Positions 25,793-32,501 of a stretch of DNA of 64,000 nt are shown here, piece after piece (the first letter of the stretch is position 1; each line of letters opens with the position of its first letter). The notes beneath the pieces were generated by a model, which saw only the letters and a list, made by a program, of their open reading frames with translations, made no database searches and was not told the origin of the DNA. The DNA is from an uncultured Collinsella sp. (lineage in GTDB: Bacteria > Actinomycetota > Coriobacteriia > Coriobacteriales > Coriobacteriaceae). The stretch spans positions 61,120 through 125,119 of the forward strand of contig CATXXC010000004.1 of the NCBI GenBank assembly GCA_958403385.1. The letters run 5' to 3'. Both the position numbers and the translations under genes were made by a program.

Positions 25793-26131
25793 TTAGCCCC
25801 TCAATCCAGAGAACAGAGCAAGAGCCTCGCCAAAGCCAGCATCGAGCAGAGCGATGACGACGCCGACGACGACCAGAGAAGCGCAAACGACGACCGAGTA
25901 GTTCACGAGCTCCTTCTTATCGGGCCACGTGACACGCTTCATCTCGGACTTGACCGAAGCGAAATACTTCTTGGTGCGGGCGAAGAAACCAGGCTTCTCG
26001 TTCTTCTTGGACTTCGCAGCCTTCTCGTTCTTCTTGGCAACGGCCTTCTTGGCCTCAACCTTGGAGTTGGCGGCAGCGCTGTTGGCAGGTGCCGGCTGCT
26101 GAGCCTTCTTCTTGTTCTTCTTGTTGGCCAT
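25793..26131 (-). CDS. secE: Preprotein translocase subunit SecE
   Basis: 112 residues. The first 60 are Lys/Ala-rich (cytosolic extension common in actinobacteria). The conserved amphipathic helix FFARTKKYFASVKSEMKRVT with WPDKKELVNYS precedes one membrane helix (VVVCASLVVVGVVIALLDAG), typical of single-span SecE, which clamps SecY. GGAGG precedes the ATG. Next to nusG as in most bacteria. Confidence 0.95.
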   Translation of the reverse strand: MANKKNKKKAQQPAPANSAAANSKVEAKKAVAKKNEKAAKSKKNEKPGFFARTKKYFASVKSEMKRVTWPDKKELVNYSVVVCASLVVVGVVIALLDAGFGEALALFSGLRG

Positions 26132-26207
26132 TTGGGTTACCTCCGCGCAATGCGCTTATACATGAGTAAACCGTAAGCCCCCAAGTGGGAGCTTACGGAA
26201 TAATGAC

Positions 26208-26283
26208 TGGCACGCCAGGAAGGACTCGAACCCTCAACACTCGGTTTTGGAGACCGATGCTCTACCAATTGAACTACTGGCGT
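26208..26283 (-). tRNA. tRNA-Trp (CCA anticodon)
   Basis: Seven-base acceptor stem ACGCCAG/CTGGCGT, D-loop TTCAATTGGTAGAG, anticodon stem-loop CGGTCTCCAAAACCG with CCA, T-arm GAGGGTTCGAGTCCTTC, and an encoded 3' CCA. It lies between rpmG and secE, the usual place. Confidence 0.97.
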
Positions 26284-26296
26284 ATGTGACTAGAGA

Positions 26297-26446
26297 CTAG
26301 CGAGTCTCTTTGTGCAGCGTGTGGTGACGGCACCAGGGGCAATACTTCTTGATCTCCATACGATCAGGCATGGTCGACTTGTTCTTGGTGGTCGTATAGT
26401 TGCGGCGCTTGCACTCAGTGCACGCAAGAGTAACTAGAGTACGCAT
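26297..26446 (-). CDS. rpmG: 50S ribosomal protein L33
   Basis: 49 residues: starts [20 protein letters not shown] and ends in [14 protein letters not shown]. Two CxxC pairs (CTEC and CPWC) form the zinc ribbon of the Cys-containing L33 paralogue. It is followed by tRNA-Trp and secE, the standard order. It is too short for typical ORF cut-offs. Confidence 0.96.
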   Translation of the reverse strand: MRTLVTLACTECKRRNYTTTKNKSTMPDRMEIKKYCPWCRHHTLHKETR

Positions 26447-26491
26447 GTATCCTGAACCTTTCATTTCCGCCCCGTACGGGCACGAGTTGTT

Positions 26492-26521
26492 ACTTTATCA
26501 GCTCCACGTAAGTGCTGTCAA
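26492..26521 (-). promoter_or_regulatory. Promoter of rpmG-tRNA-Trp-secE-nusG
   Basis: TTGACA (26516-26521) and TAAAGT (26492-26497) on the minus strand, 18-bp spacer, about 45 bp upstream of rpmG. The remainder of the gap to tuf holds only the tuf terminator. Confidence 0.7.
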
Positions 26522-26660
26522 TGAAAACCTCGAGTCAATTGGTTCTCGGTGGATCCATTCATATTTGGAACACATCAATGAAGCCATCGAGAGCTAATCG
26601 ACGGTGCATCCAGGACCATTATCGATCCTCTCGACACCAGCAACGGCTCAATATCCATTG

Positions 26661-26698
26661 CAGAAAAGAACCCGGCACCCATATAAGTGCCGGGTTCT
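26661..26698 (-). terminator. Terminator of tuf
   Basis: AACCCGGCAC and GTGCCGGGTT (26669-26678, 26687-26696) with an 8-base loop, followed on the minus strand by CTTTTCTG. Confidence 0.87.
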
Positions 26699-26725
26699 CT
26701 AAGTCAGCTATATCAAAGAGCTAAT

Positions 26726-27916
26726 TTACTCAATGATCGTGGAGACGATGCCCGAACCGACGGTGTGGCCACCCTCGCGGATAGCGAAGCGCAGGCCCTC
26801 CTCCATGGCGATCGGGTGGATGAGGTCGCCCTCGATGGTGATGTGGTCACCAGGCATAGCCATCTCGGTGCCCTCGGGGAGCTTGACCGTACCGGTAACG
26901 TCGGTGGTACGGAAGTAGAACTGAGGACGATAACCATCGAAGAACGGGGTGTGACGGCCGCCCTCCTCCTTGGTCAGAACGTAGATCTCGCCGGTGAACT
27001 TGGTGTGCGGGGTAACCGAACCGGGCTTGCAGAGAACCTGGCCGCGCTCGATGTCCTCACGCTTGATGCCGCGGAGCAGCAGACCGACGTTGTCGCCAGC
27101 CTCGCAGAAGTCCATGGACTTACGGAACATCTCGATACCGGTAACGACGGTGTTCTGGGTATCCTTGATGCCGACGATCTCGACGGGCTCGTTGAGCTTG
27201 AGCTCACCGCGCTCGACACGGCCAGTAGCAACGGTACCACGGCCGGAGATGGTCATAACGTCCTCAACGGCCATCAGGAACGGGAGGTCGTTGTTACGAG
27301 CAGGCGTCGGGATGTACTCGTCGACGGCCTTCATGAGCTCGCGAATGGCGTCCATCCACTTGGCGTCGCCCTCGAGAGCGCCCAGAGCGGAGCCACGGAT
27401 GACGGGGATGTCGTCGCCGGGGAAATCGTACTCGGAGAGGAGCTCACGGGTCTCCATCTCGACGAGGTCGATGAGCTCGTCATCGTCGACCATGTCGCAC
27501 TTGTTCAGGAAGACGACGATGTAGGGAACGCCGACCTGACGGGCGAGCAGGATGTGCTCGCGGGTCTGAGCCATGGGGCCGTCGGTAGCAGCGATGACCA
27601 GGATAGCGCCGTCCATCTGAGCAGCGCCGGAGATCATGTTCTTGACGTAGTCAGCGTGGCCCGGGCAGTCAACGTGAGCGTAGTGACGGGCAGCGGTCTC
27701 GTACTCAACGTGGGAGACGGAAATCGTAATGCCGCGCTCGCGCTCCTCGGGAGCCTTGTCGATGTTCTCGAACGCAGTGAAGTCAGCCTTGCAGCCCTCG
27801 GTCTCGGAGAGAACCTTGGTGATGGCAGCGGTCAGCGTGGTCTTGCCGTGGTCGACGTGACCAATGGTGCCGATGTTAACATGCGGCTTAGTGCGCTCAA
27901 ACTTCTCTTTGGCCAT
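26726..27916 (-). CDS. tuf: Elongation factor Tu
   Basis: 396 residues, normal length. It delivers aminoacyl-tRNA to the ribosome. G1 GHVDHGKTT, switch [15 protein letters not shown]4 NKCD, and the effector region RGITI(S) are all visible. Domains II and III follow ([21 protein letters not shown]). GAGGAGGGC precedes the ATG. It sits downstream of tRNA-Tyr-Thr-Met and upstream of rpmG, like the tRNA-tufB arrangement in other bacteria. Confidence 0.99.
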   Translation of the reverse strand: MAKEKFERTKPHVNIGTIGHVDHGKTTLTAAITKVLSETEGCKADFTAFENIDKAPEERERGITISVSHVEYETAARHYAHVDCPGHADYVKNMISGAAQMDGAILVIAATDGPMAQTREHILLARQVGVPYIVVFLNKCDMVDDDELIDLVEMETRELLSEYDFPGDDIPVIRGSALGALEGDAKWMDAIRELMKAVDEYIPTPARNNDLPFLMAVEDVMTISGRGTVATGRVERGELKLNEPVEIVGIKDTQNTVVTGIEMFRKSMDFCEAGDNVGLLLRGIKREDIERGQVLCKPGSVTPHTKFTGEIYVLTKEEGGRHTPFFDGYRPQFYFRTTDVTGTVKLPEGTEMAMPGDHITIEGDLIHPIAMEEGLRFAIREGGHTVGSGIVSTIIE

Positions 27917-27970
27917 AAAGCCCTCCTCTTAACAGGTCGTCCCCGGACGGGACTTTGCCTTTATACCATA

Positions 27971-28001
27971 GTGGCCTCTCAACATACTATTGAGAAGCCA
28001 C
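27971..28001 (-). other. Hairpin between tRNA-Met and tuf
   Basis: GTGGCTTCTCAA and TTGAGAGGCCAC (minus strand; one mismatch) around a 7-base loop. No T run follows, so it may be a tRNA/mRNA processing site rather than a terminator. TATGGTATAAAG just after it could be a -10 region for tuf. Confidence 0.45.
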
Positions 28002-28012
28002 CGTGTTACCTA

Positions 28013-28089
28013 TGGTAGCGGTGACTGGATTCGAACCAGTGACGCCACGGGTATGAACCGTGTGCTCTAACCAACTGAGCTACACCGCC
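28013..28089 (-). tRNA. tRNA-Met (CAT anticodon)
   Basis: GGCGGTG acceptor arm, D-loop AGCTCAGTTGGTTAGAGC, anticodon arm CACGGTTCATACCCGTG with CAT, T-arm CTGGTTCGAATCCAG, encoded CCA. The paired first base and ordinary D-arm point to elongator rather than initiator; a lysidine-modified Ile tRNA with CAT cannot be excluded. Confidence 0.93.
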
Positions 28090-28092
28090 GGA

Positions 28093-28168
28093 TGGAGCCT
28101 GCAACCAGACTTGAACTGGTGACCTCTTCGTTACCAACGAAGTGCTCTACCGACTGAGCTATACAGGC
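28093..28168 (-). tRNA. tRNA-Thr (GGT anticodon)
   Basis: GCCTGTA/TGCAGGC acceptor, anticodon arm CTTCGTTGGTAACGAAG with GGT, T-arm CCAGTTCAAGTCTGG, encoded CCA. Four bases from tRNA-Met. Confidence 0.95.
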
Positions 28169-28178
28169 ACTTGACGGG

Positions 28179-28260
28179 TGGGAGCTATAGGATTCGAACC
28201 TATGTAGGCAGAGCCAACGGGTTTACAGCCCGTCCCCATTAACCACTCGGGCAAACTCCC
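28179..28260 (-). tRNA. tRNA-Tyr (GTA anticodon)
   Basis: 82 nt with a long variable arm (TTGGCTCTGCCTACA region), anticodon arm ACGGGCTGTAAACCCGT with GTA, T-arm ATAGGTTCGAATCCTAT. No CCA is encoded. First gene of the Tyr-Thr-Met-tuf array. Confidence 0.95.
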
Positions 28261-28322
28261 AATCGTTCAAGTATCCGCAGGTTCTTTGGTCTTTTGGACC
28301 GCCGCCCCCGCGAACGAAGAAG

Positions 28323-28352
28323 ATAATACGATGCAACCTTGGGGGCTGTCAA
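28323..28352 (-). promoter_or_regulatory. Promoter of tRNA-Tyr-Thr-Met-tuf
   Basis: TTGACA (28347-28352) and TATTAT (28323-28328) on the minus strand with an 18-bp spacer, about 60 bp before tRNA-Tyr. A strong consensus match. Confidence 0.75.
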
Positions 28353-28587
28353 CGAAAACCTCTAGATACACGGCCCCGGGCGTATCTATATACCTTTGAC
28401 CTGCTGTTTTGTTGAGTTGGGATATGAGGGACGGTGGTTTTGGATACTGAGGTGACGTTTCCCAAGGTAACACTTTGGTGTAGTGGAGTACACCTTCAGG
28501 ATCGAACTTCGATATCGGCTTATTTGCACTTATATATAGGTCGAGATCGGGGCTTCCCAGACAGAAGATTGCTCTTCCCAGGCAAAA

Positions 28588-28734
28588 TCGAGCGTGGATT
28601 TTCTTCCGTTTGAAATCGAGCGTGGATAATCCCCCACTTTGCCGTGCCATCGAATCCAAAGTGGCAGATTATCCACGCTCATTCACTAGGCGGAAGATTT
28701 TCCACGCTCGTGTGTCCGATAATCCACGCTCGAT
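28588..28734. repeat. Nested array of GAGCGTGGA/TCCACGCTC motifs
   Basis: Five copies of the 9-mer in 147 bp: two direct (from about 28588 and 28617) then three inverted (ending about 28680, 28709 and 28732). The inner pair shares GAGCGTGGATAATC/GATTATCCACGCTC around a CCACTTTG/CAAAGTGG hairpin. The outer pair shares CTTCCG/CGGAAG beyond the core. The 28261-28587 part of this gap holds only the tRNA promoter and short hairpins; no gene is supported. Confidence 0.8.
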
Positions 28735-28760
28735 GACAATGACCAACCTCGCCCCGGCCT

Positions 28761-28979
28761 ATGTCTCGACCTGTAACAGTAAGAGGGTTATTCCTCCCCT
28801 ATCTGTTACAGATCGAGATGTTTCGCAGAGACCCCCGCTTACGTTTCATTCTGTAACAGTAAGAACGGTTTTCAGCCTCTTCGTGTTACGGATCGAGATA
28901 TTATCGGCCTTCCCTTGGCAATGTTTCGATCTGTAACTATAAGGAGGGTTTTCCGCCCCTTCGTGTTACAGATCGAGAC
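28761..28979. repeat. Three tandem 59-bp hairpin units at 80-bp period
   Basis: Units at 28761-28819, 28841-28899 and 28921-28979, separated by unrelated 21-bp spacers. Each has outer arms close to TCTCGATCTGTAACA and its complement. The inner stem and loop differ in sequence between units but keep pairing (GAGG/CCTC in unit 1; AAGG-AGGG/CCCCTT in unit 3). No coding potential is evident. Confidence 0.85.
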
Positions 28980-29033
28980 AAACCTGAAGCTTGGTTGGCG
29001 CCACACCCGCTGACTTATAGACATAAATAGAAA

Positions 29034-29064
29034 CGGGCCCTGTCCCACAAGGGAACAGAGCCCG
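29034..29064 (-). terminator. Terminator of tRNA-Thr(TGT)
   Basis: CGGGCTCTGTTCCC / GGGACAGGGCCCG on the minus strand with a 4-base loop and a small bulge, then TTTCTATTT. Confidence 0.8.
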
Positions 29065-29073
29065 AAACTCTCA

Positions 29074-29148
29074 TGGAGCCAGTGACAGGAATCGAACCTG
29101 CAACCCACTGATTACAAATCAGTTGCGCTACCGTTGCGCCACACTGGC
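29074..29148 (-). tRNA. tRNA-Thr (TGT anticodon)
   Basis: GCCAGTG/CACTGGC acceptor, anticodon arm ACTGATTTGTAATCAGT with TGT, T-arm GCAGGTTCGATTCCTGT, encoded CCA. A stand-alone gene with its own promoter and terminator. Confidence 0.95.
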
Positions 29149-29178
29149 ACACTTGGCGCTTTCGCGCGAAGCCAGTTA

Positions 29179-29207
29179 AGAATAATGGAATTGCGGACGA
29201 GGCGCAA
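29179..29207 (-). promoter_or_regulatory. Promoter of tRNA-Thr(TGT)
   Basis: TTGCGC (29202-29207) and TATTCT (29179-29184), minus strand, 17-bp spacer, about 30 bp upstream of the tRNA. Confidence 0.6.
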
Positions 29208-29292
29208 CAGACCGCACGGCGTTATACAAATATGCAAAATCCAGCAACAACAGGTACCAGGCCCGTTCATTTCTATCAGTTCGCCCTCAATC

Positions 29293-29351
29293 TTAAAACT
29301 ATTCGTCAGACCGAATAGTTTTAATTACAATGGAATAGATAAAACTATTCG
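29293..29351. promoter_or_regulatory. Operator repeats upstream of the HTH-HipA gene
   Basis: TTAAAACTATTCG (29293-29305) and its exact complement (29312-29324) with a 6-bp spacer, plus a third half-site AAAACTATTCG (29341-29351) 20 bp before the start codon. This arrangement fits autoregulation by the HTH domain of the downstream protein. Confidence 0.65.
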
Positions 29352-29371
29352 TTCTGGCGAAGGGTTTCGCG

Positions 29372-30712
29372 ATGTTGACCACGAAGGAAGCTGCAGAGCT
29401 ACTCGACATCACCCCGCGCAGGGTGCAGGAGCTCATAAAAAACGGAGCACTTGAGGCCCGCAAGGCTTCTGGTGTATGGCTCATCGACAAAGGCAGCGTC
29501 GACACGCGACTCCGTTCCGTGACCAAAACGGGGGGACGTCCCCGCCGCGGCCACGGTAAGAGCGAGATCGCGTTCACCCTCATGAACCGCACACACGAAG
29601 TCGTTCAGCTGGTCTACAGCACATCGCGAAAAGACTTTACCCACATCGGTGCCGACATCGATTACGCCCACGCCCCTATTGGAGTATTTGGCCCTAATAG
29701 CCCCATATCGCTCGACTCCTTCCGCATCTGGTGGCGCGGCCGCGGTATCCCGCTCGCACGCATTGGGCTAGCCTCCCTGCTTGCAGAAGCCGCAGTCGAT
29801 GTTCCCGATGAACTCGTCCAGCGAAATCTCGGCCTCTCCTTATCCGACCAGTATTGGATTAGGCCCCAAGGCTCCGGTCTCGCGTGGGAAGATATTAACT
29901 TCTTCAATAACGCTTTTGACGACGTCTCTCTGTCCATCGCACCCTTCGCCCCAGAGGGCAAGGCAGCTGCCGCAAAGCCCGACAACACCTCGGACGGCAA
30001 TCTTCAAAAGTACTGGACGTGCGAGGGCGGGCGTCGAATTCTGCATAAGGCCGGAGCGCACCTGAACCAGGAACCTTATAACGAGCTGGTGGCGACCGCG
30101 CTTCACCGTCGCATCCTAAACGCTTGCGATTATGTACCCTATTCGCTCGAAGGCGTGGGTACTTCCGCCTTGAGCACATGCAATGTCTTCTTAACTGACG
30201 AAGAAGAATATGTCCCTGCGTTTTATGTAAACCAGCATGCAAACGCAGATGAAAGACTAACCGACTACGAGCGATATGTAGCAAACTGCGAGAAGCTCGG
30301 GGTAACAGGCGTCAAGGATGCCCTTGGCCGCATGATCGTGTGCGACGACATCATCGCCAACTATGACCGTCATTGGCGTAACTTTGGCCTTGTGCGAAAC
30401 GTCAACACGCTAGCCTGCAGACCTGCCCCCATCTTCGATTCGGGCTCATCGCTCTGGTGCAACATTTCTCTTGAGGAGCTTAGGGCGGGAGAGCACAGTT
30501 TTACCAGCGCGCAGTTTCATTCAAGCCCCGCCAAACAAATGTTGCTCGTCGAGGACATGGGCTGGTTTGACGGCGACAAACTCGAAGGCTTCGTTGACGA
30601 GGCGATCGAGATTCTGTCTAAAAACGATGCCCTAGCAGCGAGACTGCCTTATCTAAAAGAGGCGCTAACGTGGCGCCTCGAAAGAATGATCAACATCGCT
30701 GAATGGAGTTAG
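29372..30712 (+). CDS. HTH-domain/HipA-like kinase single-chain protein
   Basis: 446 residues. Residues 1-45 (TTKEAAELLDITPRRVQELI, then GALEARKASGVWLID) are an excisionase/MerR-type DNA-binding helix-turn-helix. The C-terminal part has a HipA/CtkA-type kinase core: VCDDIIANYDRHWRNFGLVR (catalytic N-x-D-R-H-x-x-N) and PAPIFDSGSSLW (metal-binding Asp). Usual hipBA loci encode HTH and kinase separately; here both appear in one chain, with operator repeats just upstream. The HTH half may act as built-in antitoxin. ATG 29372 has GAAGGG upstream. Function is inferred. Confidence 0.7.
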   Translation: MLTTKEAAELLDITPRRVQELIKNGALEARKASGVWLIDKGSVDTRLRSVTKTGGRPRRGHGKSEIAFTLMNRTHEVVQLVYSTSRKDFTHIGADIDYAHAPIGVFGPNSPISLDSFRIWWRGRGIPLARIGLASLLAEAAVDVPDELVQRNLGLSLSDQYWIRPQGSGLAWEDINFFNNAFDDVSLSIAPFAPEGKAAAAKPDNTSDGNLQKYWTCEGGRRILHKAGAHLNQEPYNELVATALHRRILNACDYVPYSLEGVGTSALSTCNVFLTDEEEYVPAFYVNQHANADERLTDYERYVANCEKLGVTGVKDALGRMIVCDDIIANYDRHWRNFGLVRNVNTLACRPAPIFDSGSSLWCNISLEELRAGEHSFTSAQFHSSPAKQMLLVEDMGWFDGDKLEGFVDEAIEILSKNDALAARLPYLKEALTWRLERMINIAEWS

Positions 30713-30738
30713 CGAGGCAGCATTGCCCGTCAGCTCCC

Positions 30739-31416
30739 CTATCTCCCACGCAACGCCTTGAGCTTGGCCAGGGCCTCGGGGCTCAGGCGGCTGCCCAGGG
30801 TCATCTTGATCTGGGGTGCTTCCTCGGCCTCATGCACGTCGTTGTCGATCTGTTTGATCTCGTCCACCAGCATGCGGCTCGAGATGCGCGTGACGCCCTT
30901 GCCCATGACGACAGCCTGGATCGTGCCGTCGCTCGATACCACGGAGCACGCGCGGCCTTCCTCGCGCGCCTCGATGCAGAGCTTCTGCACCACGGTGTCG
31001 GCCGATACGCCCGTCGGCGAAAACTCGATGCGCACGCCGCGGGCCGGCAGGTTGGGACGTTCACTGGAGATATTGCCCGCGCCGTCAAACACGATCACGG
31101 CCTCGTAACGGCCCTGGGCAAAGGCAGCAACGTCGTTGATGAGGGCGGTGCGCGCCATATCGTGGACGTCGCTGGAATACGGATCGTCGGAATGGTCGTA
31201 CACGAGCTTTTCGTAGCGCGGCGTGCAGTGAATCACGTTGTAACCGTCGACCACCAGCAGCTCGGGCTTGTTGGAGTGCACCGTCGAGACTGGGTCGGCG
31301 ATAGCCTGCGCAAACGCATTGCCGCCCACGCCATAGGTCGCGGCCGAAACAATCGGCTTGGCCGAGCCCTCGCCAAAGCGCTTGGCCTTGGACTTGGCAC
31401 GGTTCTTTTTGGACAT
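30739..31416 (-). CDS. NYN-domain ribonuclease (YacP/Rae1 family)
   Basis: 225 residues; the first 40 are basic (MSKKNRAKSKAKRFGEG). The NYN/PIN-like nuclease domain shows LLVVDGYNVIH, VIVFDGAGN and VVSSDGTIQ, placing acidic residues for metal binding. In Bacillus the family member Rae1 cleaves mRNA in the ribosome A site. It follows rlmB by three bases and belongs to the disA-to-YacP block. A terminator is not obvious before the 29372 gene end. Confidence 0.85.
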   Translation of the reverse strand: MSKKNRAKSKAKRFGEGSAKPIVSAATYGVGGNAFAQAIADPVSTVHSNKPELLVVDGYNVIHCTPRYEKLVYDHSDDPYSSDVHDMARTALINDVAAFAQGRYEAVIVFDGAGNISSERPNLPARGVRIEFSPTGVSADTVVQKLCIEAREEGRACSVVSSDGTIQAVVMGKGVTRISSRMLVDEIKQIDNDVHEAEEAPQIKMTLGSRLSPEALAKLKALRGR

Positions 31417-31419
31417 GCG

Positions 31420-32334
31420 CTACTCCTCCCCCATCAGCTCGCCGGCGTTGCGGCGCAGCCACTCAAAGCACAGCGCCGTGGTCGCCTGGGCAACATTGAG
31501 GCTCTCGGTCATACCGCGCTGGGGAAGCTTGGTCAAAAAGTCGCATTTCTCGAGCACCAGGCGCGAGATGCCGTCGCCCTCGGAGCCCATGACGAGCGCC
31601 ACGCGGCCCTCGAAGGGAGCATCCCAGCAGCTGCCCTCGGCGTGCTCGGAGGCGCCGCCCACCCAAAAACCAGCGGCCTTGAGGTCATCGAGTGCACGGG
31701 CAATATTGGGAACCTGCGCGATAGGCAGATGCATGACAGCACCGGCCGAGGTCTTGTAGCTGCCCACGGTCACGCCGGCGGCACGCTTGTTGGCGATGAC
31801 GACGCCGGCCGCGCCCACGACCTCGGCGGAGCGCACAATGGCGCCAAAGTTGCCGTCGTCGGTCACATGGTCGAGCACGACGACAAGCGCCGGACCGTCG
31901 CCTGCGCGGTCGAGAATATCGGCGACATCAGCATAGGGGAAGTTGCCAACCTCGAGTGCGATGCCCTGATGAGCGCCATGGCTCGACAGTGCGTCGAGCT
32001 GCGCACGCGGCACATACTTAATGCGGACGCCCGCGGCGTTGAGGTCGTCGACCAGGCGCGACAAGGCGGCATCGCGCTCTCCACCCTCGACAATGAGCGC
32101 GCACTTGATGGGAAAACCAGTGCGTAGCGCCTCGGCGGCAGCACGACGACCTTCGATAAACTCGCCCTTGGGAGCCTGGACAGCGTCGCGGTTGCGATCG
32201 CGCTGCGGACGTGCGGCCTGGGCGCGATCGCGCTGGCCCTTGGGAGCGGCAGCGCGGTCATTGCGGCGAATCGGACGCGAGCCAGAAGCAGCCTGCTTGC
32301 CTCCACGCGATACACGCTTGCGATTGTCGGCCAT
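31420..32334 (-). CDS. rlmB: 23S rRNA (guanosine-2'-O-)-methyltransferase RlmB, TrmH family
   Basis: 304 residues from ATG 32334, seven bases after AGGAGG. A basic, low-complexity N-terminal tail (about 60 residues) precedes the SpoU substrate-binding domain (EGRRAAAEALRTG). The knotted SPOUT domain shows LDHVTDDGNFGAIVRSAEVV, ALVMGSEGDGISRLVLEKCD and the final MTESLNVAQATTALCFEW block. It methylates the ribose of a conserved G in the peptidyl-transferase region. Co-directional with cysS, with element B in between. Confidence 0.9.
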   Translation of the reverse strand: MADNRKRVSRGGKQAASGSRPIRRNDRAAAPKGQRDRAQAARPQRDRNRDAVQAPKGEFIEGRRAAAEALRTGFPIKCALIVEGGERDAALSRLVDDLNAAGVRIKYVPRAQLDALSSHGAHQGIALEVGNFPYADVADILDRAGDGPALVVVLDHVTDDGNFGAIVRSAEVVGAAGVVIANKRAAGVTVGSYKTSAGAVMHLPIAQVPNIARALDDLKAAGFWVGGASEHAEGSCWDAPFEGRVALVMGSEGDGISRLVLEKCDFLTKLPQRGMTESLNVAQATTALCFEWLRRNAGELMGEE

Positions 32335-32376
32335 AAAGCGACCTCCTAAATACAACTATCAAACGAAACAAATAGA

Positions 32377-32479
32377 CCGACCGCCCGAGGTGCGGCAGAT
32401 TGCCTTGAAAGAGGAGGGCATAGACCTTGAGGTCATGCCCGACGATTGAAAGGCAAGGTGCCGTGGCTCGGGCGGTCGG
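32377..32479. repeat. Structured dispersed element B (relative of A)
   Basis: 103 bp between rlmB and cysS. Outer stem CCGACCGCCCGAG (32377-32389) with its exact complement (32467-32479), different in sequence from element A. GGCAGATTGCCTT pairs with AAGGCAAGGTGCC around a GA/GG internal loop, the same loop as in A but with strands swapped. The central hairpin GGGCAT(A)GACC/GGTCATGCCC keeps the bulged base. Confidence 0.75.
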
Positions 32480-32501
32480 GTGCTTGGGAAACCCGCGGGG
32501 A

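Noticed and set aside
28267..28659. 130-codon minus-strand reading frame in the tRNA gap
   Set aside because: It runs through the palindromic motifs, overlaps the tRNA promoter, and has no recognisable protein features or ribosome site.
28761..28979. CRISPR array
   Set aside because: Period is regular, but the repeats are 59 bp, diverged and internally palindromic, spacers are only 21 bp, there are just three units, and no cas genes are in the window.
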